From: Terriglobia bacterium
GTDB lineage: Bacteria; Acidobacteriota; Terriglobia; UBA7540
DNA: 7,731 nucleotides
Direction of reading: 5' to 3'
Assembly (NCBI GenBank): GCA_030040515.1
Contig: JASHTO010000090.1
Span: forward strand, 1 to 7,731
Made by a program: the position numbers and the translations under genes
In this document: positions 1 through 5,742 of the stretch, one piece after another
How the letters are laid out: each line of letters begins with the position of its first letter
Position numbering within the stretch: the stretch's first letter is position 1
Notes under the pieces: generated by a model
Told to the model about the DNA's origin: nothing
Databases searched by the model: none
The model's input: only the letters and a program-made list of their open reading frames with translations

Positions 1-669
1 TCGGGTGATGAGGCGGGCAACGTCGCCGATGTGCGTAAAGGCGCGAAGCTGCATCCCGTCGCCGAAGATTGTAAGGGGTTCACCGCGGAGGAGCTGGTTC
101 ATAAAAATGCCCACCACATTTCGATATCGATCCCCGATGTTCTGGCGCTCGCCGTAAACGTTGTGGGGCCGGAAAATGATGTAGTCGAGCCCGAACATGT
201 CATGGCTGATTCTTAATTCCTGTTCGACCGCCAGCTTGGCGATTCCATAGGAATCACCTGGTACGGGCGTCATATCTTCACTCATCGGTGTTTTCCCCTC
301 GCCGTATACGGCGATGGAGGAAGTAAAGACAAAACACTTCACGTTGTGTTTGACGCAGGCGTTGAGGAGATTTACCGATCCAATCAGGTTGTTTTGATAA
401 TTGAATCTCTTGATGAACTGACTCAGCCCCTCCGCGGCATATGCCGCAAGGTGATAAAGGTAAGTGAACGAGTGTTTCCGGAAGAGTTGGTCAATCAGAT
501 TGCAGTCGAGTATCGACCCTTGGACCAGAGTCGCACCGCTGGGCACGTTTTCAGCAAATCCACCGCTCAAATCGTCCAGTATGACGACCTGATGGCCCCT
601 TTCGAGGAGGCTGTCAGCAACATGAGAACCGATGAATCCTGCTCCTCCCGTGACTAATGAGACCGGCAT
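1..669 (-). CDS. NAD-dependent nucleotide-sugar epimerase/dehydratase (extended SDR), C-terminus cut by window edge
   Basis: This is an extended short-chain dehydrogenase that probably epimerises or dehydrates a nucleotide-activated sugar in the cytoplasm for polysaccharide assembly. The reading frame is open from an ATG at 669 to the window edge, giving 223 residues; about 90-110 C-terminal residues are expected outside. Visible motifs are the NAD-binding TGGAGFIGSH (residues 7-16), the acidic pair D32-D33 at the end of beta-2 that favours NAD over NADP, HLAAYAAEG (73-81), the FTSSIAVYG active-site strand (115-123), the catalytic Y141-x3-K145, RPHNVYGERQ (167-176) and the substrate-side segment IFGDG...RAFTHIGDVA (201-218). 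A GGAGG box 9 nt before the ATG supports the start. It lies 135 bp after the glycosyltransferase. The family is clear, but the exact reaction (UDP-hexose or GDP-sugar, 4-epimerase or 4,6-dehydratase) cannot be told from the visible part. Confidence 0.93.
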   Translation of the reverse strand, partial: MPVSLVTGGAGFIGSHVADSLLERGHQVVILDDLSGGFAENVPSGATLVQGSILDCNLIDQLFRKHSFTYLYHLAAYAAEGLSQFIKRFNYQNNLIGSVNLLNACVKHNVKCFVFTSSIAVYGEGKTPMSEDMTPVPGDSYGIAKLAVEQELRISHDMFGLDYIIFRPHNVYGERQNIGDRYRNVVGIFMNQLLRGEPLTIFGDGMQLRAFTHIGDVARLITR

Positions 670-804
670 GTCAAAAATCCTCCGTCTATTGGGCCTCGGC
701 CAAACACGAAATTGCTCGATGCAGGCGCCAGCGTGCAGTTTTCGGGCGAGTATGGGGTACGGGTACCTTCATTTGCACCATCTGCTAGGATCACCTTTCC
801 TGAC

Positions 805-1923
805 TTACGATGGCGTGCTTGCAACCTTTTCGTATACGGCCACGGTTTGCTCCGCCATCCTCTGGTAGCTGAAGGCGGCGCTTCGGGCCAGTCCCGCCTT
901 GCCTAAGCGCTCCCTAAAACTGGGATCCCCCAGGAGTTTCGCCAATGCGGATGCAATCGAATCTTCACTGAGAGGATCAGCGAGGACCGCAGCTTCCCCA
1001 ACCACCTCTTCGAGCGAGGAACCAAACGAAGTTAGGACAGGAAGCCCGCAAGACATGGCTTCAATGACCGGCAGGCCGAACCCCTCAAATATCGAAGGGT
1101 AGACAAACGCTTCCGCGGCATTATAAAAAACCGGCAAATCGGCAGAGGGTACATAGCCGGTAAGAACAATTTCGTCCTCAAGGGCAAGGGAATTCACGTG
1201 CGATTGAAGCTCTTCTGTCATCCACCCTTTCTTGCCTACCAGCACGAGCTTTTCATTGGCACCGGCCTTCCGAAGCCGGGCGAAGGCAGAAATCAGCCGC
1301 CTCAGGTTCTTTCGCTCCTGAATTCGCCCCACATATAAGAGGAAAGGGCCTTTGATTTTATACTTTTCGCAAATTTGTTCCTGGCAACGGGCCTTGTCGC
1401 GAGGGTAATAATCCGGTCCTGCACCACAGTGGGTGACGGCGATCTTCGCTGGATCAACGTGGTAGGTCTCTGCAATATCCTTCCTTGAGAACTCCGATAA
1501 AGTGATGATTTGGTCCGCCCGTTCAGCCGACCGCCGAGTGAGCAGCCGGGATCGGGCTCCTTCGATTCTTGAAAAAAAACCTGGGTAGTGCTCAAAGGCA
1601 ATGTCTGGAATGAAAGTTACAGTCCGGCACCTTGTGAAGGGGGGAATGATGAACTGCGCGTGGAATACGTCCAGCTTCTCCGTTCGGAACTCGAGGGGAA
1701 AACCAATCGATATTCGCCAGAGGGGTGTCCTCGGCCACATACACTTCAGGCGGAATTTGTTGCTCGCAGGGATCAACTGCGTCGCCAACGGGTGAGTGTA
1801 GAAGATAACATATCGGCTGTTGTTCGAAGGCAGTTTCGCCAGATGATCCAGAAGCTGCTGGTAGTATGTTTCGTTGCCTGACGATCCGCTCCCCACTGCA
1901 TGGGCGTCAATCCCGACTCGCAT
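805..1923 (-). CDS. Glycosyltransferase, GT4-type (GT-B fold)
   Basis: This cytoplasmic retaining glycosyltransferase transfers a sugar from a nucleotide donor to a growing lipid-linked oligosaccharide. It has 372 residues, the normal length for the family. The N-terminal acceptor domain begins MRVGIDAHAV with a glycine-rich loop at residues 11-16. The C-terminal donor domain begins near LLYVGRIQERKNL (195-207), where R200 and K205 match the conserved phosphate-binding Arg/Lys. The EX7E signature is E280-GFGLPVI-E288, followed by SCGLPVLTS (291-299) and EVVGEAAVLADP (306-317), the usual donor-binding tail. It has no signal peptide or membrane span, so it is cytosolic or peripherally membrane-bound. 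The start is an ATG with a GGAGGGAG purine box upstream, 34 bp after the nucleotidyltransferase stop, consistent with one operon. Many GT4 relatives in such loci are mannosyltransferases, but donor and acceptor cannot be read from the sequence; a heptosyl donor made by the neighbouring genes is possible. Confidence 0.94.
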   Translation of the reverse strand: MRVGIDAHAVGSGSSGNETYYQQLLDHLAKLPSNNSRYVIFYTHPLATQLIPASNKFRLKCMWPRTPLWRISIGFPLEFRTEKLDVFHAQFIIPPFTRCRTVTFIPDIAFEHYPGFFSRIEGARSRLLTRRSAERADQIITLSEFSRKDIAETYHVDPAKIAVTHCGAGPDYYPRDKARCQEQICEKYKIKGPFLLYVGRIQERKNLRRLISAFARLRKAGANEKLVLVGKKGWMTEELQSHVNSLALEDEIVLTGYVPSADLPVFYNAAEAFVYPSIFEGFGLPVIEAMSCGLPVLTSFGSSLEEVVGEAAVLADPLSEDSIASALAKLLGDPSFRERLGKAGLARSAAFSYQRMAEQTVAVYEKVASTPS

Positions 1924-1957
1924 AGGGCTGTCTCCCTCCAGTCGCTAACATGGAGTC

Positions 1958-2659
1958 TCATGTTGCCGGGAGATCGCGCCACTCTTTTTGCGCGGCCGCA
2001 TAGCTTTCCATGGTACCAATGTCGCGATGATATTCAGTGATCAGGTGCGCGTACATGCGGTTGGCGAACAGCGGCAGAACATCATGGCCCAAATCGACGG
2101 GTGTTTTGTCGGGAATGCTCGCCAGTAATTCCGTCCGCGCCAGAATGATTCCGCCGAAGGCCAGATTTCCAGGCGGATTTTCCGGCTTCTCGATAAACTG
2201 GCGGATGATGCCCCCGCTGTCCGTCACCACAATGCCGGAGCGTTGCGGGTCGGGAACCGGGCAAACTCCGAGCGTCGCGGCCCCTCGGTGCTGCTGGTGG
2301 AATTCGGCCATTCGCGCAATGTTTGCCGAGGTCAGAACGTCGGTATAGATAACCCAAAAAGAAGGCTCAGATTCCACCCAAGAGCGATTGGCTCGCAGCG
2401 TGCCCGCGCTGCCCAGCAGAATAGGTTCCTCAAACAGCCGGACGCGAATCCCGCCTGAATTCTTCGCGACAAAATCACGGACGGCTTGCGAATGCGCGTG
2501 GAGATTGATCAGGACTTCGTCAATTCCATAGCGACGGCATAAATCAAACCAGATTGCGAGAAGGGGAACTCCCCGAATTGGCACAAGGCACTTGGGGGTT
2601 CGATCGGTCAGCGGGCGCAACCGGCTTCCATGGCCAGCGGCCAACAGAAAGGCCTTCAA
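1958..2659 (-). CDS. Sugar-1-phosphate nucleotidyltransferase, HddC-like (TTG start)
   Basis: This cytoplasmic enzyme joins a sugar 1-phosphate to a nucleoside triphosphate, giving an NDP-sugar and pyrophosphate. It has 233 residues, a compact single-domain form like HddC (heptose-1-phosphate guanylyltransferase) and MurU-type proteins, without the extra C-terminal domain of larger pyrophosphorylases. The N-terminal nucleotide-binding signature is LLAAGHGSRLRPLTDRTPK (5-23), followed by CLVPIRG (24-30). Other motifs are GSAGTLR (83-89), the metal-binding Asp in IYTDV (D107), IEKP (156-159), FGGI (168-171) and a second acidic site near RDIGT (212-216). The start codon is TTG: the family normally opens with MKAF/MKAxILAAG exactly here, and an AAAGGG box lies 7 nt upstream. 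The gene begins 4 nt after the isomerase stop, so the two are probably translationally coupled. The heptose context argues for GDP- or possibly ADP-heptose synthesis, but the nucleotide preference is inferred, and a mannose- or glucose-1-phosphate substrate is possible. Confidence 0.9.
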   Translation of the reverse strand: MKAFLLAAGHGSRLRPLTDRTPKCLVPIRGVPLLAIWFDLCRRYGIDEVLINLHAHSQAVRDFVAKNSGGIRVRLFEEPILLGSAGTLRANRSWVESEPSFWVIYTDVLTSANIARMAEFHQQHRGAATLGVCPVPDPQRSGIVVTDSGGIIRQFIEKPENPPGNLAFGGIILARTELLASIPDKTPVDLGHDVLPLFANRMYAHLITEYHRDIGTMESYAAAQKEWRDLPAT

Positions 2660-2663
2660 TCTA

Positions 2664-3296
2664 TTACCCTTTGGCGCGATTCCCGACGGAGGAGGACGCC
2701 GATTCCCACTTCATTCGCGAGGCGCGCAGCCGCGGATGCGAAACCAGCAGGTGCCAAACGAGGGCCTGGAAACCTTCGGTATGCGGCGTGATGTTTTCAG
2801 GGTTCACCACCGGGATGATCACGCACGCGTCCGCTACCTGCGCCGTGTATCCGCCGTCGCGCCCCACGATGCCGGAAATCGTCGCACCCACCTCGCGGGC
2901 ATATTGCAGTGCGCGAACCAGGTTGGCGCTGATATTGCGCTGCAAATCGCCACCGCCCACGGAAAAAACCAGGATCATGTCCTGCGATTTCAATCGGCTC
3001 CCGCGCAGCCAATTTGCGTAAGATGTTTCCCAACCGTCGTCGTTTACGCGCGCCGTCAGTTCCGAAACGTTGTCACTGGGGGAGTATGCCTCGATCCCTG
3101 CAATTTTGCGGAAATCGTTCACGGCGTGGGAGGCGTGTCCAGCGCCGCCGCCCACCCCGAGGATGAATAATCTGCCCGAACGCTCACGCAAATTCACCAG
3201 CAATTCAGCGACGCGTTCGATGGACTGAAGATCGAGCTGTTGAAGTATCAGCGACGTTTCTGCGATGTAGCTTTTGGCATAATCCACGCGGTGCAT
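2664..3296 (-). CDS. SIS-domain sugar-phosphate isomerase, GmhA-like (sedoheptulose 7-phosphate isomerase family)
   Basis: The likely role is cytoplasmic conversion of sedoheptulose 7-phosphate to D-glycero-D-manno-heptose 7-phosphate, the first committed step to activated heptose. It has 210 residues, slightly longer than typical GmhA (about 190-200) because of a Ser/Arg-rich tail after residue 190. An N-terminal helical part (1-40) precedes the SIS fold: the phosphate-binding loop LGVGGGAGHASH (46-57), VNDDGWETSYANWL (84-97), LVFSVGGGD (109-117) and a C-terminal helix HTEGFQALVWHLLVSH (172-187). By hand alignment to E. coli GmhA (H61, E65, Q172, H180), the metal/catalytic positions become H57, D61, E174 and H182, so two of the four ligands differ conservatively. 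The ATG at 3296 has a GGGAGA box close upstream. Its neighbours (kinase, transaldolase, nucleotidyltransferase) strongly support a heptose pathway. Another aldose/ketose phosphate substrate is possible given the substitutions. Confidence 0.88.
   Translation of the reverse strand: MHRVDYAKSYIAETSLILQQLDLQSIERVAELLVNLRERSGRLFILGVGGGAGHASHAVNDFRKIAGIEAYSPSDNVSELTARVNDDGWETSYANWLRGSRLKSQDMILVFSVGGGDLQRNISANLVRALQYAREVGATISGIVGRDGGYTAQVADACVIIPVVNPENITPHTEGFQALVWHLLVSHPRLRASRMKWESASSSVGNRAKG
2667..2672 (-). promoter_or_regulatory. Ribosome binding site deciding a TTG start
   Basis: AAAGGG on the minus strand forms the last two sense codons of the isomerase gene and sits 7 nt before the TTG at 2659. 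It supports TTG initiation of the nucleotidyltransferase and translational coupling with the upstream gene. Confidence 0.6.
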
Positions 3297-3321
3297 TCTC
3301 CCTGCGTGCCCCTAGTCCTTC

Positions 3322-3336
3322 CCTCGCCGGGCGAGG
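3322..3336 (-). repeat. Short perfect inverted repeat between transaldolase and isomerase genes
   Basis: CCTCGCCGGGCGAGG can form a 6-bp GC stem with a 3-nt loop, ending 25 nt before the isomerase ATG. It is not followed by a T-run, so it is not an intrinsic terminator. It may be an mRNA processing or translation-modulating hairpin, or chance. The rest of the 174-bp gap (3297-3470) shows no convincing gene or promoter. Confidence 0.3.
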
Positions 3337-3470
3337 ACACCCGCAGCGAGTACCGCTTCACGGAATTTGGGAACAAAGGTAATTGAGGTGGTGGGGAACC
3401 AATCCAACGAAGCTTTGCCGCATTTACAGGCATTTCTTTCGCGTGGGAAACGCTGGCGAGCTAATGCGGC

Positions 3471-4253
3471 TTATAGTTGATAACCTGCTTTGCAGGCATC
3501 GCGATAAAACATTTCCACCGTCTCGCGCGAGTATTCGTCGAGATCTTTTCCAACCAATTCGAGCTTTTTGAGAATGTCGGAGGTCACGGTAATGATATGG
3601 CACCCGATGGCATCCGCCTGAAAGATGTTGAGCAACTCACGGGGACTGGCCCAAATCAGCTCGAGATTTGGGTAAGGGCGCAGAAGTTCGACCGCTGCGG
3701 CCATCAAGGGTACGGGGTCGCGCCCCGTGTCCGCGATGCGTCCGGCGAAAATTGAGATTGTGGCCGACGGTCCGCCTGCCAGGCATTCGCTGGCTTCGCG
3801 AACCTGCTGCAAGGTCAGCAGGGCCGTGACGTTGACGCGTACACCGGACCTTGCCAGCCGCTTGAGTAACTCCCCTGAAAATTTACCATGGGTGTTGGTG
3901 ATGGGGATTTTCACCAGAACGTTGTCTCCCCACGAAGCGATCTCCGCGGCCTGGCGTTCCATCTCCTCAAAATCGTCGGCGCAAACCTCAAAGGAAACCG
4001 GCCGGTCGGGGATGCGCTGAAGGATATCCCTCGCGAATGCCTTGTAGTCGGAAACGCCGGACTTGCGCATGAGCGTCGGATTGGTGGTGAAGCCGGCGAT
4101 CAGCGGATTGGCATGCATTTCGAGCATAGTAGGGCGATCTGCACCGTCGGCATAAATCTTGACGTTCAGCCGGGGAGGATTTCGTTTTTCAGGCTTGTCG
4201 AGCGGATCGCGACCCGATTGCGTTTGAACACGTGCTCCGTATACAATTGACAT
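3471..4253 (-). CDS. Transaldolase (TalC/FSA-like small subfamily)
   Basis: This is a class I Schiff-base aldolase of the transaldolase family, acting in the cytoplasm. A transaldolase moves a dihydroxyacetone unit between sugars, for example fructose 6-phosphate plus erythrose 4-phosphate to sedoheptulose 7-phosphate. The TIM barrel starts at VKIYADGAD (31-39; D36 matches the conserved catalytic Asp), then AGFTTNPTLM (53-62), VSFEV (86-90), VLVKIPIT (112-119) with the Schiff-base lysine K115, VNVTALLTLQQV (140-151), IFAGRIADTGRDP (168-180) and WASPREL (201-207). F169 occupies the place that is Phe in transaldolases (TalB F178) and Tyr in E. coli fructose-6-phosphate aldolase, which favours true transaldolase activity. 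Length is 260 residues against about 215-220 for the short subfamily; about 28 come from a polar N-terminal extension. The ATG has a GGAGG box 9 nt upstream, so the extension is probably real. Its place next to the isomerase suggests it feeds sedoheptulose 7-phosphate into heptose synthesis. Confidence 0.9.
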   Translation of the reverse strand: MSIVYGARVQTQSGRDPLDKPEKRNPPRLNVKIYADGADRPTMLEMHANPLIAGFTTNPTLMRKSGVSDYKAFARDILQRIPDRPVSFEVCADDFEEMERQAAEIASWGDNVLVKIPITNTHGKFSGELLKRLARSGVRVNVTALLTLQQVREASECLAGGPSATISIFAGRIADTGRDPVPLMAAAVELLRPYPNLELIWASPRELLNIFQADAIGCHIITVTSDILKKLELVGKDLDEYSRETVEMFYRDACKAGYQL

Positions 4254-4337
4254 GGTTAGTATCCTCCAGTACGAGGGGTGAATATGACAATGTAACTGCC
4301 GATTCGAGGGGCAAGCACTCCTTTAAAACTTGAAACT

Positions 4338-4353
4338 CCCCGACGTTGCGGGG
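4338..4353 (-). terminator. Weak candidate intrinsic terminator after the GHMP kinase gene
   Basis: Read on the minus strand, CCCCG-CAACGT-CGGGG forms a 5-bp all-GC stem with a 6-nt loop, followed by the T-rich stretch AGTTTCAAGTTTT. It lies 54 nt after the kinase stop codon, in a 153-bp gap. The short stem and interrupted T-run make partial attenuation more likely than full termination. No good promoter was seen between it and the transaldolase start. Confidence 0.3.
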
Positions 4354-4406
4354 TCAGGCTATTTCGGAAGCAATTCGATGATGGGTGGTTTAGGATGCCC
4401 CGAGTT

Positions 4407-5477
4407 TTATGTGACAAGGCCGGCGAGTGCCGCCCGAGCTTGCTCGCGGTGGTTCTGCCGTTGGATGTGCGCCAGTCTGCCGTCGCGTGAGACAACGTCA
4501 AAGATGACCTTGCTGCCTTCGAATTCGAACCGGAAGTTGAGCTCCCTTAACCCTGCCGTGCGCATCGCCTGGCGCAAGTGCGTCGTGTTTTCTTCGCAGT
4601 AGAGCGTCAGGAAGCCGCCACCTCCGGCACCGGAAATTTTGCCGCCGATGGCGCCGTTGCGCTTGGCCAGTTCGTACCATGCATCAATCTGCGGATTAGT
4701 GATGCCCTCCGAAAGCCGCTTCTTGGTTTGCCAGTGGATATCCATCAATTCGCCGAAGCGGCGGAGGTTGCCGTCCACAATCGCCGCGCAGGTTTCAATG
4801 CCAATGTCCTTGATTTCCCGCAGGCTCGAGACCACCGTTTTGTCATTCCGTTTGGTCGCCGAATCCTGCTTGCGCAAGATGGCGGAGGCATCGCGCTCAT
4901 CGTGCGTATAGAACATCAACATATTGTGCTCGAGGGCTTCCAGGACTTCGGGGTCTAAGCCGAGCCGGGTTACATTAACGGTACCGTCGCGGGCGATCTC
5001 GAGCATGGTCAGTCCGCCAAATGCCGCCATATACTGGTCCTGTTTGCCAATCGGCTTGCCGAGCACTTCGAGTTCGATGTGGCAGGCCTCCTCGGCAAGC
5101 TGCTGCGGTCCCACAGGGCTTTGTGTCAGCGCGTGCATGGCGTTCAGCAACCCGACCAGATAAGTGCTGGAGGATCCCAATCCCGTCCCGGCGGGGATAT
5201 CGGCAATAGAGACGATTTCGATACCTCGAGTAATATCAAAATGACGCAAAGCCTCACGCGCCAAAGTATGTTCGACCTGGTCGACGTGATCCACGAGCTC
5301 CGTCTTGGAATATTTCACCCGAATCTTGTCGTCGAGGATCGGAGTGTTCACGTTCAGATACATGTACTTGTCGACGGCAACGGAAAGGACGAATCCGCCA
5401 TGCTCTCGGTAGAAGGAGGGGAGATCCGTTCCTCCTCCACCCAGAGTTACACGGAATGGCGTTCGGGTAATTATCAT
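4407..5477 (-). CDS. GHMP-family sugar kinase, HddA-like (D-glycero-D-manno-heptose 7-phosphate kinase)
   Basis: The likely reaction is ATP-dependent phosphorylation of heptose 7-phosphate at C1, giving the 1,7-bisphosphate for the GDP-heptose route; it acts in the cytoplasm. The 356 residues match HddA and L-fucose/heptose kinases. All three GHMP motifs are present: the N-terminal TRTPFRVTLGGGGTDLPSFY (4-23), the ATP phosphate loop DIPAGTGLGSSS (93-104), and the C-terminal KISGAGGGGF (280-289). GKQDQYMAAFGG (144-155) carries the conserved Asp (D147) expected to act in catalysis or metal binding. The start ATG lies at the exact family N-terminus (MIITRTP), with a modest GGTGA box 4 nt upstream. 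It is the first gene after a 265-bp gap with a promoter-like element, so it probably heads the heptose unit. A fucose- or mannose-type kinase is the main alternative, but the SIS isomerase and nucleotidyltransferase downstream favour heptose. Confidence 0.9.
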   Translation of the reverse strand: MIITRTPFRVTLGGGGTDLPSFYREHGGFVLSVAVDKYMYLNVNTPILDDKIRVKYSKTELVDHVDQVEHTLAREALRHFDITRGIEIVSIADIPAGTGLGSSSTYLVGLLNAMHALTQSPVGPQQLAEEACHIELEVLGKPIGKQDQYMAAFGGLTMLEIARDGTVNVTRLGLDPEVLEALEHNMLMFYTHDERDASAILRKQDSATKRNDKTVVSSLREIKDIGIETCAAIVDGNLRRFGELMDIHWQTKKRLSEGITNPQIDAWYELAKRNGAIGGKISGAGGGGFLTLYCEENTTHLRQAMRTAGLRELNFRFEFEGSKVIFDVVSRDGRLAHIQRQNHREQARAALAGLVT

Positions 5478-5501
5478 GATTTCACCATACTAAGAGGGTA
5501 G

Positions 5502-5526
5502 CGATCATCTTGATCGACCTATAATA
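5502..5526 (-). promoter_or_regulatory. Candidate promoter -10 box with overlapping operator-like dyad upstream of the GHMP kinase
   Basis: On the minus strand TATTAT (5526-5521) matches five of six positions of the -10 consensus; a transcription start about 7 nt on would fall near 5514. That start lies inside the perfect dyad CGATCA-TCT-TGATCG (5502-5516), 25 nt before the kinase ATG. A dyad over the start point could be a repressor site or a 5' hairpin in the mRNA. No good -35 hexamer is present at 15-18 nt, so an activator or a different sigma factor would be needed. On the plus strand the same place reads TATAAT (5520-5525). Confidence 0.3.
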
Positions 5527-5684
5527 AGTGGAATTTGCCCGCTCGAACCCTCAGAAACCCACGTCGCGTTCACGGTCTATCGTAAATCCGGTAATTGCCT
5601 CACGCAGCAGTCAGGGTTATCGTTTCCGCACCACGCACTTCAAGAGAATAACTTTAAATGAAGGCAATCTGGGGTTCAATTGGC

Positions 5685-5698
5685 CCCTTCATGAAGGG
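5685..5698 (-). repeat. Perfect 14-bp palindrome downstream of the epimerase gene
   Basis: CCCTTCATGAAGGG is a perfect uninterrupted palindrome 45 nt beyond the stop codon of the 5743-6702 epimerase. It has no loop and no T-run, so a protein-binding site is more likely than an intrinsic terminator. The rest of the 265-bp gap (5478-5742) looks less GC-rich than the flanking genes and holds no minus-strand gene. Confidence 0.3.
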
Positions 5699-5742
5699 TT
5701 GATTCCTGCTGCCGGACTGACATTGAACATCACGGTGAAACT

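Noticed and set aside
346..657. A 103-codon plus-strand frame opposite the partial epimerase.
   Set aside because: It is antisense to a frame with full SDR motifs and shows no family signature, so it is a shadow of the real gene.
721..767. Short inverted repeats (for example GGTAC-N2-GTACC at 756-767) in the 135-bp gap before the partial epimerase.
   Set aside because: The stems are only about 5 bp with tiny loops or mismatches, and no T-run follows, so terminator or operator function cannot be supported.
2592..3170. A long plus-strand frame (192 codons) opposite the nucleotidyltransferase and isomerase genes.
   Set aside because: It crosses the junction of two convincing minus-strand genes, and its translation has an Arg/His/Ala-rich antisense character with no domain.
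3248..3433. A 61-codon minus-strand frame spanning most of the transaldolase-isomerase gap and overlapping the start of the isomerase gene.
   Set aside because: It has no recognisable domain and a low-complexity, Pro/Arg-rich composition, and it overlaps the well-supported isomerase start in another frame.
4254..4337. A possible separate promoter for the transaldolase gene.
   Set aside because: TTGCCC and CATATT-like boxes exist, but their spacing (over 20 nt, or under 15 nt for other pairings) does not fit a sigma-70 promoter.
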